Shown here: in pieces, positions 50,147 through 58,007 of the stretch
How positions within the stretch are numbered: the stretch's first letter is position 1
How the letters are laid out: each line of letters opens with the position of its first letter
Assembly (NCBI RefSeq): GCF_000711225.1
Contig: NZ_JOMG01000002.1
Coordinates: forward strand, 2,554,501-2,618,500
Direction of reading: 5' to 3'
Length of the DNA: 64,000 nucleotides
Origin: Pelobacter seleniigenes DSM 18267
GTDB taxonomy: Bacteria > Desulfobacterota > Desulfuromonadia > Desulfuromonadales > Geopsychrobacteraceae
Notes under the pieces: generated by a model
Database searches by the model: none
Told to the model about the DNA's origin: nothing
The model's input: only the letters and a program-made list of their open reading frames with translations
Made by a program: the position numbers and the translations under genes

Positions 50147-50653
50147 ATGAGAAATTTCCTGGTCCTGGGGTTGGGCAATCTGCTGATGAGCGACGATGCC
50201 GCTGGTCTGCATGCCGTCTATGCCCTGCAGAAAACCTATCCTGATGCAGCGAATTTCAGGATTCTCGATGGCGGGACCTTGGGGCTTGATCTGCTGGGTC
50301 CCATTGCCTGGGCCGATCAGCTGCTGATCCTCGATGCGGTGGATGTCGATGCCGCTCCCGGCGCTGTGGTCCGTGTGGAAGGGGCGGATATCGATAGCGT
50401 CTTCGCCAGTAAACTTTCCCCGCATCAGATGGGCCTCAGGGACATTCTGGCCGCAGCTGAGCTCTGTGGTGACCGACCAGCCGAGCTGGTTCTGCTGGGG
50501 ATTCAGGCGGAAAACATCAGCATGTCCATGGATCTTTCCCCGGCCGTCCACACCGGCCTGGAGCGGTTGGTTGCGGTTGCCGCCGGGATGATCGATGATT
50601 TCCTCTCCTCCTCGCAGGTCCCTCCTGAACAAGGCTCTGTCCAGAGCTGCTGA
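50147..50653 (+). CDS. hyaD: Hydrogenase maturation endopeptidase
   Basis: 168 residues, HybD/HyaD fold. Metal (nickel-sensing) residues are expected at the acidic LMSDDAAGLHAV, the Asp in LLILDAVDVDA and the His in LSPHQMGL. Clips the C-terminal tail of the large subunit after nickel insertion. The hyp insertion genes are not in this window. Confidence 0.93.
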   Translation: MRNFLVLGLGNLLMSDDAAGLHAVYALQKTYPDAANFRILDGGTLGLDLLGPIAWADQLLILDAVDVDAAPGAVVRVEGADIDSVFASKLSPHQMGLRDILAAAELCGDRPAELVLLGIQAENISMSMDLSPAVHTGLERLVAVAAGMIDDFLSSSQVPPEQGSVQSC

Positions 50654-50685
50654 AATTTGGAACTCCGGATCGGCGGGTTCGTCAA

Positions 50686-51273
50686 TCAGCGCCGGTGACG
50701 ACGATGATCCCAGCCGCGATCAAAGTGTCGCTGGTGTGGCCAATGATGCCGGTTGTCGCGGTAATGGGGGTAATGGCGATGATCATCATAATCGAAATAC
50801 CTGACCAGGCCGAAACCGATCACCAGACTGGCGGGATAATACCAATAGTCCGGCTGAACACGTGAATACCGGTAGACTGGTGGAGCGGGCTGCAGCGGGC
50901 GAACCACCTGGCTGGGCGGTTGTAAGGTCCTGGGGTTGACGATCCGCCACTGTCCGTCGGGTTGGCGGCAGGCGGTTCCATAGGCCTGTTGCTCCCGGCC
51001 GGCGATGATGACTGATTGCTGGAATTCACGACAAGCCTGGCCGTTATCCGCCTGCCAGGTTCTGGTCGGCACCGTGGTGCCGGAGATCGCTGCATCCGGA
51101 TTGTGCCAGGTCAACGGAGTTCCCGTGGTGTTGTATTCGAGGGCGGCCTGGAAGTTTTGGTTGGCGGCGCGCTGGTCGATGCCGGAAAGCGGCTGCAGGA
51201 TATCCTGCCCTAGGGCGGGGGTACAGATCATGAGCAGGCAGGTGGCGATGAACAGGCAAAAATTGCGTTTCAT
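50686..51273 (-). CDS. Surface-antigen-like secreted protein with His-rich tail
   Basis: 195 residues. Signal peptide (LCLFI..ALG), then a domain matching the RT0821/Lpp0805-type surface antigen pattern (ALEYNTTGTPLTWHNPD, GTACRQPDGQWRI), a Pro-rich linker, a hydrophobic short segment, and a C-terminal tail of about 35 residues rich in His, Arg and Asp. The tail suggests metal or polyanion binding. GGGAGG six bases upstream of the ATG. Confidence 0.8.
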   Translation of the reverse strand: MKRNFCLFIATCLLMICTPALGQDILQPLSGIDQRAANQNFQAALEYNTTGTPLTWHNPDAAISGTTVPTRTWQADNGQACREFQQSVIIAGREQQAYGTACRQPDGQWRIVNPRTLQPPSQVVRPLQPAPPVYRYSRVQPDYWYYPASLVIGFGLVRYFDYDDHRHYPHYRDNRHHWPHQRHFDRGWDHRRHRR

Positions 51274-51367
51274 GTGAGCCTCCCTGGGTTGTACGGTTTG
51301 TTATCAATTATAACAGATCATGACTGCACAGAGGCCGCCGGCAGGATTTGCCAGCGCCCGGCGACAG

Positions 51368-51694
51368 TCAGCGGTTCTTTTTTTTGTCGGCCCGCAGATG
51401 AAGACCGCAGTGAAAGCATTTGCGCACCGGGCGGAACAGGAAGCCATTCATATGGAAACATTCGCCGCATTGCGGGCACCGGACCAGGGCGAGGAGGGCG
51501 ACGGCGATAATCAGCAGGATCAGCCAGATACAGAACACCACGACAACCGTTTGACCGGACTGCGGTGTCCTCAGCGCTACCATCATGGCGGGAAGATAGG
51601 CGATGATCAGCAACCATAAAAACCAGCGGCGGCGGCGGATTTTCTGCAACCCTGCATGCAGGTCGCGGGGAGTCGGTTGAGCGGTTGTTGCCAT
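51368..51694 (-). CDS. Small membrane protein with C-terminal zinc ribbon (paralogue A)
   Basis: 108 residues: basic N-terminus, two hydrophobic helices (WFLWLLIIAYLPAMMVAL and VVVVFCIWLILLIIAVALL), then a zinc ribbon CPQCGECFH..CFHCGLHL. ATG at 51694 has GGGAG six bases upstream. Clearly related to the gene at 52012. Function unknown. Confidence 0.78.
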   Translation of the reverse strand: MATTAQPTPRDLHAGLQKIRRRRWFLWLLIIAYLPAMMVALRTPQSGQTVVVVFCIWLILLIIAVALLALVRCPQCGECFHMNGFLFRPVRKCFHCGLHLRADKKKNR

Positions 51695-52011
51695 GGTCAT
51701 CTCCCGATTTCACTGAATAAAAATAGATTGTTGTAGAAGGCAGCCATACCCTTGCTGCTCGCGAACTACGCGAAAACAGCCCGCTGCTCCAGGGCAGAGC
51801 GAGCAAAACCAAGCGTGGCCAACTGATTGATTCAGTCAGCCGGGGGCGATCACACCGTCCTTGGCTGGTTGAAAAAGTTCCCGGAGGGCTGTTCAACCCG
51901 TTAGTGAGAGTACTTGGTTTGTCAAAGCAGGGCAAGAGTAATCAAGCTGTTGAAAAAAAAGGAGAATGCCTGCTGTTCAGCAAGTGGCTGCGGCCTTTGC
52001 AGCTGGAGAAC
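51695..52011. other. Spacer between the two membrane zinc-ribbon paralogues
   Basis: 317 bp without a gene. No strong promoter or terminator recognised. Confidence 0.4.
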
Positions 52012-52374
52012 CTATTGGTCGCGCCCGGGATCGGTCGGCGGAGGTTCTGCTTCCGGAGCTCTTTTATCGGCGTTGACATGCAGTGCACAGTGCAGGCAGC
52101 GGCGAAACGGCAAAAAGGTCGGTCCATGGGTATGGAAGTATTCGCCGCAACGCGGACAGCGGACCAAACAGGCAAAGCCGACCGCAATGATCAGCGCAAT
52201 GAGCCAGGTAAAAAAAACCGCAATCGCCCGGGTTTTATAATCAGGAGAATCCAGCGCCCACATCATCGCCGGCAGGTAGGCACCGATGACCAGCCATAGC
52301 CACCGTCGCCGCGAGCGTACCTTGCTCAGTCCGCTGTGATAGCTGTTCTGATCCTGCTCATGTTCTGCATTCAT
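52012..52374 (-). CDS. Small membrane protein with C-terminal zinc ribbon (paralogue B)
   Basis: 120 residues with the same plan as its neighbour: basic segment SKVRSRRRW, two membrane helices (AYLPAMMWAL; FFTWLIALIIAVGFACL), then CPRCGEYFHTHG..CLHCALHV and a longer acidic-Pro tail. Shared positions are strongest in the AYLPAMM helix and the ribbon. A tandem duplication is likely. It lies on the same strand downstream of the PrkA/SpoVR module. Confidence 0.78.
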   Translation of the reverse strand: MNAEHEQDQNSYHSGLSKVRSRRRWLWLVIGAYLPAMMWALDSPDYKTRAIAVFFTWLIALIIAVGFACLVRCPRCGEYFHTHGPTFLPFRRCLHCALHVNADKRAPEAEPPPTDPGRDQ

Positions 52375-52494
52375 CCGTCCTGCCGTCCTTGATCTGTTCC
52401 GTTGGCTGCTGAAATCGGCTGGAACTGATGCTACAGATTTTTGGCGGCAAGATCAATCCCGGTAACCCGGCGCCCACCCTTGACGGCAGAAGGA

Positions 52495-54846
52495 TCAGGG
52501 CGCGTACTCGGTCCGGGTGTCCTCATCAGCATCGACCGGCGGTGCTGGTTTGACCGGTTGGTTATCGATCAGGTAAAGGCAGACTTCTTTTGCTCCCAAT
52601 TTTGAATAGTTGAACTTTGTCCCCAGGTTCTGCATTAAAAAGGAGACGTCAGTGCGGATCCGGGTGTCGTAGGTCTTGAACTCTTCGCTGCCGAAATCCT
52701 TGATCGCCCGCCGGAAGTTGTCATTCTTGAGAAATGGCTCAAGGACCCGCTCTTTCAGGAAATGAACATAACGCTCATGCAGGGATGCGTACAGCCGGGT
52801 CTGTTCAATGGACTTTTTCTCAAGGCGCAATTCCTGGGTCAGGGTGCGGCTGGTGTATTCTTTCTGGACCTCCATACGGAATGCATAAGCTTTCTCCGGG
52901 TTCTCCGCATCGGCAAACAGGCGTGTTTCGATGGGGGTGTAAAAGTCGGGTCCGACCCTGATTTTTTCCCCTGTGTAAAGACAATCGACCACCGCTCCTT
53001 CTTCGAAGTTGACGGCAAACATATAGTTCTTCAGGTCCCGGTCGATCTGCTCCTCATTGTAATAATAAAGGGCTTCCTTGATCTCCTGGGTGATGGTGTA
53101 GTTATACATGTGCATGAGTGAATCCAGGAAACCATCGGGAATCATGCGCATCCAGGCCGGGTTCTGGCGGAAGAAGCGGGCCAGGGTGGTCATGCTGATC
53201 AGGGACTTTTTCTGGGCATGGGTCGAGTAGAGTTCACTGAAGATCCTGATCGAATCCCGGCCGGAGAAACCCTGCTCTCCTTCATATTCCGATTCGGCGA
53301 TGATGTTCTTGCGTCGTCTGGCGGTCAGGGCTTTGCGATCATCCTCATCCAGCCAGGGGGGGATATTGCCGGTATAAATCTCCATTTTCAGCAACTGCAG
53401 GTTGTTGTCGCAATAACTGCTGTATTTGGCCGGGTTCTTGATCCACTCCTGCATGGCCGGCGAATCCTTCTTCATGCGCGTGGCAATAATGATCCGGGCA
53501 AAATTGTGCAGCACCCGGGGGAGGAAATTGTCATCGATATGGCGGTTGAAGGTATTCCGGTAAATCTCGACCTCGGTCCGCAGATCGAGGATATAGGGGA
53601 TTTTGATATATTCGATCCGGTCGGACAGAGACGGCAGGTTTTTTATGCTGTCCTCATCCTCCGGATTCATCAGGGCCAGAAACAGTGAGGTGACCTTTTC
53701 CTCGATATATTCGACCTTGTGCACCCCTTCGCTGATGATGTTGTGCAACTCCAGCAGGCGTTCGACATTGTACCCCTTGACATCCATCAGGGCGTAAATG
53801 CCGTTGTTGGTCTTGGCATAACTGGAAAACAGGTAGTGGACCAGGCCGCTGTCCTTGAGCAGGGCATTGATCCGTTCCTGCAGCATATCGTTATTGAGGA
53901 CGTTTCTTTTCAGGGTGGGGTCACCGGGGTTATAGACGCTGATGCCGGTACCCAGCCGCCGACTGAACTGATAATGGCGGGCAAAGAGCATCTGCAGGAC
54001 CTGCTGGGGGTTTTTCAGCCGGTTGAGCAGGGCCTGGTAGATGGATGAGCAGATGGTGCAGGGGCTGTCCTTGAAGAGCCATTCGTATTGTTTTTCGGTG
54101 AATAGTTTCCACTTGCTTTCGTCGTTGTTAAACAGGTCGTCAAAGAAATCCCGGCGATATTCGCGCGGAATCATCAGGATCGGACTGTCGTGACTGGGGC
54201 AGGGGACTTCGACAAACAATTCACCCCGTTGAATGATCCGCTGGGCCTTTTGCAGATTGTTGTTGCGCAGCTCCTGTTCGTCCATCAACTCGGACACTCG
54301 CATGAGCAAGCGATCCATCTGGACATCATCAAATTGATTCAATAAGCGCCGGTCGAGACGCCAGACGGTTTCGTAGGAACAGCCGGCCGGGCTGTTGGCG
54401 TATTGTTCGAAGACCCGCAGCAGGTTGTCCAAAAAGGTACTTTTCCCGCTGCCGTGCGGGCCTTTGAAAATGTAGATTTTGTTCTGCTGGGCACTGCTGC
54501 GGAAATTGTCCACCAGCTTGACCAGCCGGTTGCTGAACAGGCGGTCGGCAAAGAACGGGTTATCGGCATTTTTGACGAACAGCCTGCTGGTGTCGTAATA
54601 GACATAATTGATCGATTCCGGATCTCCTTCGTACTCGTCCACGCCTTTTTCAACGAAGGATTTGATCATGTCGTGAAAGACCTGGAAAATATTGCGGATC
54701 GCTGTGGTCGGATGAGCGGTGACCTGTTCAAGGTATTGGCTGAACGGGATCGGCTCCGCATGACGGTAGTTGGTCTGGACGTGGGCAAAATGCTGCATGG
54801 CCCGGTCGATGGGTTTAACGGCTGTATGTTTCATCCCGTCGGGCAT
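52495..54846 (-). CDS. Large P-loop protein resembling PrkA (second PrkA-like protein)
   Basis: 783 residues. N-terminal region similar in style to PrkA, with Walker A KGPHGSGKSTFLDN at about 125 and a PrkA-like central AAA region; the C-terminal part is helical and ends acidic. It contains CPSHDSP and CTICSSIY cysteines that could bind metal. It follows spoVR by four bases, the last gene of the module. Its kinase activity is not shown by the sequence, and the relation to PrkA is my reading of overall layout. Confidence 0.78.
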   Translation of the reverse strand: MPDGMKHTAVKPIDRAMQHFAHVQTNYRHAEPIPFSQYLEQVTAHPTTAIRNIFQVFHDMIKSFVEKGVDEYEGDPESINYVYYDTSRLFVKNADNPFFADRLFSNRLVKLVDNFRSSAQQNKIYIFKGPHGSGKSTFLDNLLRVFEQYANSPAGCSYETVWRLDRRLLNQFDDVQMDRLLMRVSELMDEQELRNNNLQKAQRIIQRGELFVEVPCPSHDSPILMIPREYRRDFFDDLFNNDESKWKLFTEKQYEWLFKDSPCTICSSIYQALLNRLKNPQQVLQMLFARHYQFSRRLGTGISVYNPGDPTLKRNVLNNDMLQERINALLKDSGLVHYLFSSYAKTNNGIYALMDVKGYNVERLLELHNIISEGVHKVEYIEEKVTSLFLALMNPEDEDSIKNLPSLSDRIEYIKIPYILDLRTEVEIYRNTFNRHIDDNFLPRVLHNFARIIIATRMKKDSPAMQEWIKNPAKYSSYCDNNLQLLKMEIYTGNIPPWLDEDDRKALTARRRKNIIAESEYEGEQGFSGRDSIRIFSELYSTHAQKKSLISMTTLARFFRQNPAWMRMIPDGFLDSLMHMYNYTITQEIKEALYYYNEEQIDRDLKNYMFAVNFEEGAVVDCLYTGEKIRVGPDFYTPIETRLFADAENPEKAYAFRMEVQKEYTSRTLTQELRLEKKSIEQTRLYASLHERYVHFLKERVLEPFLKNDNFRRAIKDFGSEEFKTYDTRIRTDVSFLMQNLGTKFNYSKLGAKEVCLYLIDNQPVKPAPPVDADEDTRTEYAP

Positions 54847-54850
54847 AAGC

Positions 54851-56473
54851 TTAAAGCCTTTCTTTGGTCAGTTTGCGGTCGTGCATGTTGTAGAGGACCT
54901 TGCTCCAGTTGATATTGACCGGGCGTCCCTCTTCGTCCGTTTCCTGATCGCTGTCGAGTTCGGCGTCTTCGGTTTCGAGTTTGACCGGGCCGCCCCAGAG
55001 GAATTCGATGCCGAGCATGGTGTTGGCGATGTATTCCTGCACCAGCGGCTTGCCTTCGTTGCGATGGCGCAGATAGAGCGCGCCGTCAGTCCCCTGGCCG
55101 CTGACGATCTCTATTTTCGGGGGGTGATAGAGGGAGTCGTAGAGCATGTTGCGGTAGCTGTCCGCTTTACGGCTGCGGACATAGTATTCCCAGACCATCC
55201 TGCCCCTGTTCAGGCGGCGCCCGGCGACAAACAGTTTGTTGTGGTCGATGAACTCCTGATCGACAAAGCTGTTGATGAAGGTGAAGTCGCAGCAATCTTC
55301 CCGGACTTTGAAGATGAAGTCCCGGCCATGAGTCTGATCCGAGTTGTTGCTGAAATGCCGACGTTCTTCAAGCCCCTGCAGCCGCTGGTAATCCATGGAG
55401 TAGCAGCCGCGCTGAGCCTGAGCTTCTATCCAGTTGAACAGGCGCAGACCGAGGGCGTAAGGGTTAAGCCCCATCTTGGGCATGGCGGTGACCGCGGCAT
55501 TGACCCGAGCGAAGTCGACCTCGTGGCCGTTGATCCTATCGTCCTGCAGAAACAGCTGCTCGTGCCAGTAGCTGGCCCAGCCTTCGTTCATGATTTTGGT
55601 ACGGACCTGGGGCTGAAAATAGATCGAGGTGGTGCGGACAATTTCCAGCACCGATTTCATCCATTTGTTTTCGTTGCGATTGAGCACCGGGGAGTGGTCG
55701 ATGAGAAACTGCAGCAGATCGAGGCTGGCCGGGCTGGTATCGCTCTGGTATTTTTCAAAGGCGGCGTCGAATTCCGGATGTTGGGTCAGCAACTCGGCAA
55801 AAAAGGCGTCTTCCCCCAGTTCGCCCCGCTCTTTGAGGCATTCGTTATAGCGGTTCAGCCGTTTGACGTATTCGCTGGTGCTGACCTTTTTCTCCTGCTG
55901 CAGAAAAACATCGAAATAATAATTGACCCTTTTTGAGCAGCCATTGTCGAACTTGTGAAACCTGGAGAGTTCTGAATGATAGGCGACCAGGTTGTCGATG
56001 CCGCGGGCAAATTCGATGACATAATCGACCCAGCGGCCGTGCTCCGAGCGCAGTCGGGTGATCAGCCGTTTATCCGCCAGCGCTTTCCCGGCCAGGTCAT
56101 AGTCCCAAGTGTGCTGGAAGTAGAGGTTGTTCTGGAAAAAATCGATATGGGCCAGGACATGATAAAAGATCATCACGTTGAGCCAGTCGGGATTGTTGTC
56201 GTTGTAAAATGAAATCGCCGGCCGGGTATTGATGACCGTTTCATAAGGGTTGGACGGATAGAGTTCGTATTTGCCTTTTTCCTTCAGAACTTCGACATCA
56301 TGGACCCAGTAATCGTAGAGGGTCGGGATCATGTTCTTCTGCATCAGTTCGATCATATCCCGGTTGCTGACGATATATTCGAGGGTTTCGTCCTGAAAGC
56401 GCAGCCCGGCGCTGCGGGCCCTTTCCTTGCAGCCTTCCATGATGTGCTTGGTTTTTTGATCAATCAGTTGCAT
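54851..56473 (-). CDS. spoVR: SpoVR family protein
   Basis: 540 residues with the SpoVR core (IYDYWVHD-type TLYDYWVHDVEVL, YPSNPYETVINTRP, MIFYHVLAHIDFFQNN, FINSFVDQEFID). In Bacillus it affects spore cortex formation, but in non-spore-formers it is regularly linked to PrkA and DUF444 genes with a stress or stationary-phase role. AAGGAAAGG six bases before the ATG. Confidence 0.95.
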   Translation of the reverse strand: MQLIDQKTKHIMEGCKERARSAGLRFQDETLEYIVSNRDMIELMQKNMIPTLYDYWVHDVEVLKEKGKYELYPSNPYETVINTRPAISFYNDNNPDWLNVMIFYHVLAHIDFFQNNLYFQHTWDYDLAGKALADKRLITRLRSEHGRWVDYVIEFARGIDNLVAYHSELSRFHKFDNGCSKRVNYYFDVFLQQEKKVSTSEYVKRLNRYNECLKERGELGEDAFFAELLTQHPEFDAAFEKYQSDTSPASLDLLQFLIDHSPVLNRNENKWMKSVLEIVRTTSIYFQPQVRTKIMNEGWASYWHEQLFLQDDRINGHEVDFARVNAAVTAMPKMGLNPYALGLRLFNWIEAQAQRGCYSMDYQRLQGLEERRHFSNNSDQTHGRDFIFKVREDCCDFTFINSFVDQEFIDHNKLFVAGRRLNRGRMVWEYYVRSRKADSYRNMLYDSLYHPPKIEIVSGQGTDGALYLRHRNEGKPLVQEYIANTMLGIEFLWGGPVKLETEDAELDSDQETDEEGRPVNINWSKVLYNMHDRKLTKERL

Positions 56474-56500
56474 GGCGAACCTTTCCTTGCCGCAACCCGG

Positions 56501-57853
56501 TTATTCCGAGACCAGGGTGCGGATCCCTTCGATAATCCGCTCTTCGGCAGCGTCGTCCTTCATGGAATCGAGGCGCAGCAAATTGGTGGCCTGTCTGAGC
56601 AGCCCGGAGCGTTTCAGGTACAGTTCCATCAGAGTGGTGCCCGGCGCGACATGGGCGCGTTCGGCCACGGTGATGCCGACCCGATTGGCATAGGCGAGCA
56701 TTTTTTTCAGTTCCAGAATGGCCTGTTGCCCTTCCCGGTCCCAGTCGTCCCCGTCGGTGCCATGGAAAACGTAAATGTTGTAATCGGTGGACAGGCTTTC
56801 TTCGGCGACAATGGAGTTGATCAGACTGTAGCCGGCTGCAACCTGGGTACCGCCGGCAACCCGGGAGTTGTAGTAGGTATAGAAGTCCTCGACTTCCTTG
56901 GCTTCGGTGTCATGGAGGATAAAGCGGGTTTCCACCTGGCCGGCGTACTGGAAGAGCAGCCAACTGTAGATGAGGATATGCTGAGTGACGACCAGTTCCG
57001 TCGGGTTCCCGACCATCGACCCTGAGTAATCGCGGATAAAAAAGACCACGGCCTGGGATTCCAGGTCTTTTTCCCGTGACAGGATCCGGTAAACTTTATC
57101 TTTGGGCGCAATCAGGAATTCACTCGGATCAATGGCATCGATATCCGCGAGGTTGCCGAGGCCGATGTTGGTTTCCAAAATCTGCCGTAAGGTGGCCTTT
57201 TTGTCGAGAATCTGGCCGAAACCGCGGTTTTTGTCGGTCAGGTCATAGGTATAACGGGTCAGCGAACGTTTTTTGCCTTTTTCCTTGAGGTTGGGCAGCT
57301 GGAACTTTTCGGTCAGGATGCGGCCCAAATCATAGGCGCTGGCATCGATTTCATGAGGGCTGCTTGAGCCTTGCCCGGCCCCACTCCCTTCTCCTTCCTC
57401 ATTGGCATGGACCGGTTGCTCGCCGATCACTTCACCTTCCTCGCCATCGCCGTGACCACCGCCCTGCTGGCCCTGTTCGGATTGTTGCAGGAAACGGTTG
57501 TCGTGGAGAAACTTCTCTTCCACCGTGGTCGGCACAACAATGACCTTGTCGCCCTTCTCGCGCACCGGTTTGACCAGCCTGCCCAATTTTATTTTGCGGG
57601 GGAAGCCGTCCAATTCGCGGATCCGGTCGCGCTCCAGCAGATCGTCCAGGCTGCGAATGCTGTGATAAACCGGCCCTTTGCCCGGGCTCATATCCTGAAT
57701 GGCGCTGAAGTCGTCGGTTGCAAAAAGATCATTGATGGGCGGTGGCGGAGCGATTTGCGCGGCAAAGGCGCGCTCCTGCTGCTCCACTCCGGTCGCTGAC
57801 CGGGTCGGCCGCCTGTCGCTTGCCTGTTCTATTGAGGGTGCTGTTTTTTTCAT
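56501..57853 (-). CDS. yeaH: DUF444 (YeaH/YhbH) protein with VWA-like domain
   Basis: 450 residues. A long charged N-terminal region (Gln/Gly/Glu-rich around 130-170) precedes a von Willebrand A-like domain with MIDAS motif DYSGSM (FFIRDYSGSMVGNP) and a later YVFHGTDGDDW. YeaH partners PrkA (YeaG) in E. coli. The ribosome site is weak. It lies between prkA and spoVR. Confidence 0.93.
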   Translation of the reverse strand: MKKTAPSIEQASDRRPTRSATGVEQQERAFAAQIAPPPPINDLFATDDFSAIQDMSPGKGPVYHSIRSLDDLLERDRIRELDGFPRKIKLGRLVKPVREKGDKVIVVPTTVEEKFLHDNRFLQQSEQGQQGGGHGDGEEGEVIGEQPVHANEEGEGSGAGQGSSSPHEIDASAYDLGRILTEKFQLPNLKEKGKKRSLTRYTYDLTDKNRGFGQILDKKATLRQILETNIGLGNLADIDAIDPSEFLIAPKDKVYRILSREKDLESQAVVFFIRDYSGSMVGNPTELVVTQHILIYSWLLFQYAGQVETRFILHDTEAKEVEDFYTYYNSRVAGGTQVAAGYSLINSIVAEESLSTDYNIYVFHGTDGDDWDREGQQAILELKKMLAYANRVGITVAERAHVAPGTTLMELYLKRSGLLRQATNLLRLDSMKDDAAEERIIEGIRTLVSE

Positions 57854-58007
57854 GATGAATCCGTAGCAAGAGGTCGCTGGTTAAGCAAACTCCCCGCCCG
57901 TCCCAGTGAACTGGCGCTGCCCGGGCACCGTCCGGCATAACCCCGACCAGAACCAGGTTTGCGCAGCGCAACGCAGCGGGATGCTTGTTCAGCAGCGTCA
58001 ACGTTCA

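Noticed and set aside
54770-55936. 388-residue plus-strand frame opposite spoVR
   Set aside because: Antisense to the clear SpoVR sequence; no independent evidence.
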